6,616 bases of DNA from Actinomycetota bacterium (GTDB lineage Bacteria; Actinomycetota; Actinomycetes; Nanopelagicales; Nanopelagicaceae). Under the pieces are notes generated by a model. It saw only the letters and a program-made list of their open reading frames with translations. It was not told the origin of the DNA and made no database searches. The stretch covers positions 1 to 6,616 of the forward strand of contig WLRE01000076.1 of NCBI GenBank assembly GCA_009698045.1, read 5' to 3'. The translations under genes and the position numbers were made by a program. Below are positions 5,870-6,616 of the stretch, piece by piece; within the stretch, counting starts at the first letter, position 1, and the number at the start of each line of letters is the position of its first letter.

Positions 5870-6616
5870 TTAGGCTGGAATTAATGTGTCTACTCCAAGG
5901 AATGGGCGGAGCGCTACCGGGACATTTACTGAACCATCCGCGTTTTGATGATTCTCTAATATCGCAACAATCATGCGAGGAACTGCAACGAGTGTTCCAT
6001 TAAGTGTCGCGACTGGCTTGGTAGCAGTTTCATCGCGATATCGAATATTCAAACGACGAGCCTGAAATTCAGTGCAATTAGATGTACTTGTGACTTCACG
6101 ATAAGCATTCTGCGTTGGGATCCATGCTTCACAATCAAATTTACGTATTGCCGAAGCACCTAGATCGCCAGAAGCGACGTCGATAACGCGGAATGGAATC
6201 TCCATCGCTTTAAGAAAATCCTTCTCCCATTCAAGTAAACGTAAGTGTTCGGCTGCGGCATCTTCAGGCTTAATGAAGGTAAACATTTCAACTTTATCGA
6301 ATTGATGAACACGAATAATTCCGCGGGTATCTTTGCCATACGTTCCTGCTTCGCGACGGAAACAAGATGAGTAACCGGCATATCTAATTGGTAAATCCTC
6401 GAGAATTTCATCCATGTGAAATGCGGCGAGAGGAACTTCTGACGTTCCGACTAGATAAACATCATCTTCTTCTAAGTGATACACATTCTCTGCCGCCTGG
6501 CCTAAGAATCCCGTACCTTCCATGGCAGCCGGGCGTACAAGGACCGGCGGAATTACTGGAATGAAGCCAGCTTTAACTGCTGATGCAATTGCATATTGAA
6601 CAAGGGCAAATTCCAA
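5870..6616 (-). CDS. serS: Seryl-tRNA synthetase, C-terminal 248 residues
   Basis: A class II aminoacyl-tRNA synthetase that charges tRNA-Ser; the 5' part (N-terminal coiled-coil arm and start) is outside the window. The first visible TTG codon is an internal Leu, not a start. Class II signatures seen are motif 1 around the conserved proline in GFIPVIPPVLVRP, the active-site entry EGTGFL and VGTSEVPLAAFH (ATP/serine pocket), motif 2 FRREAGTYGKDTRGIIRVHQ, the serine-recognition segment TSTSNCTEFQARR, and motif 3 from NGTLVAVPRMIVAILENHQ. The C-terminus LRPFLGVDTLIPA ends like actinobacterial SerS. SerS proteins are about 420 residues, so around 60% is present. The HAD phosphatase follows almost directly, and the cognate tRNA-Ser(UGA) lies a gene further on, on the same strand. 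Confidence 0.97.
   Translation of the reverse strand: MEFALVQYAIASAVKAGFIPVIPPVLVRPAAMEGTGFLGQAAENVYHLEEDDVYLVGTSEVPLAAFHMDEILEDLPIRYAGYSSCFRREAGTYGKDTRGIIRVHQFDKVEMFTFIKPEDAAAEHLRLLEWEKDFLKAMEIPFRVIDVASGDLGASAIRKFDCEAWIPTQNAYREVTSTSNCTEFQARRLNIRYRDETATKPVATLNGTLVAVPRMIVAILENHQNADGSVNVPVALRPFLGVDTLIPA

Noticed and set aside
5862..5885. SerS-HAD fusion through a -1 frameshift at the serS end
   Set aside because: The HAD frame is -1 relative to serS and open across the junction, but no slippery heptamer precedes the serS stop and SerS has a normal family C-terminus.

Overview
This window looks like chromosomal DNA from a low- to mid-GC actinobacterium. The protein sequences read like standard actinobacterial orthologues: the PepP C-terminus, the SerS end, and a SdhCAB set of the mycobacterial Sdh1 type. 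Base composition is clearly lower in GC than Streptomyces or Mycobacterium, and genes are packed with almost no spacer. A streamlined freshwater lineage of the acI/Nanopelagicales kind would fit, but that placement is inference. No IS element, phage module, CRISPR array or integration scar is visible. The longest stretch without a gene is only about 94 bases (4820-4913).

Layout: the plus strand carries only the last 100 codons of a Xaa-Pro aminopeptidase (pepP, 1-304). Everything else reads on the minus strand. In transcription order these are: the 3' 60% or so of serS (6616-5870); a Cof-type HAD phosphatase (about 5864-5049); a tRNA-Ser(UGA) with its own recognisable promoter (4999-4914); and a tight train sdhC-sdhA-sdhB-(4-TM PF04020-like protein)-crcB-crcB (4819-293). 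Spacings inside the train are 9 bases, a 1-base TAATG overlap, 3 bases, a 10-base overlap and a 4-base ATGA overlap, so it is very probably one operon. It ends by running 12 bases into the convergent pepP gene.

Function: SdhCAB is complex II, oxidising succinate to fumarate and passing electrons through flavin, three Fe-S clusters and a haem-bearing membrane anchor to quinone. The two CrcB proteins are Fluc fluoride channels, most likely forming a heterodimer. The 117-residue four-helix membrane protein between them and sdhB has no established role. SerS charges the tRNA-Ser encoded about 870 bases downstream.

I see no wholly new system. The points most worth a second look are: (1) the HAD phosphatase has no ATG, GTG or TTG ahead of its catalytic DLDGT motif; (2) one of the two Fluc subunits has lost both residues of the normally conserved Phe box; (3) a fluoride-channel pair plus a small membrane protein are fused transcriptionally to complex II, with no visible fluoride riboswitch; and (4) translation-control-like sequence features lie around the sdhC and sdhA starts.
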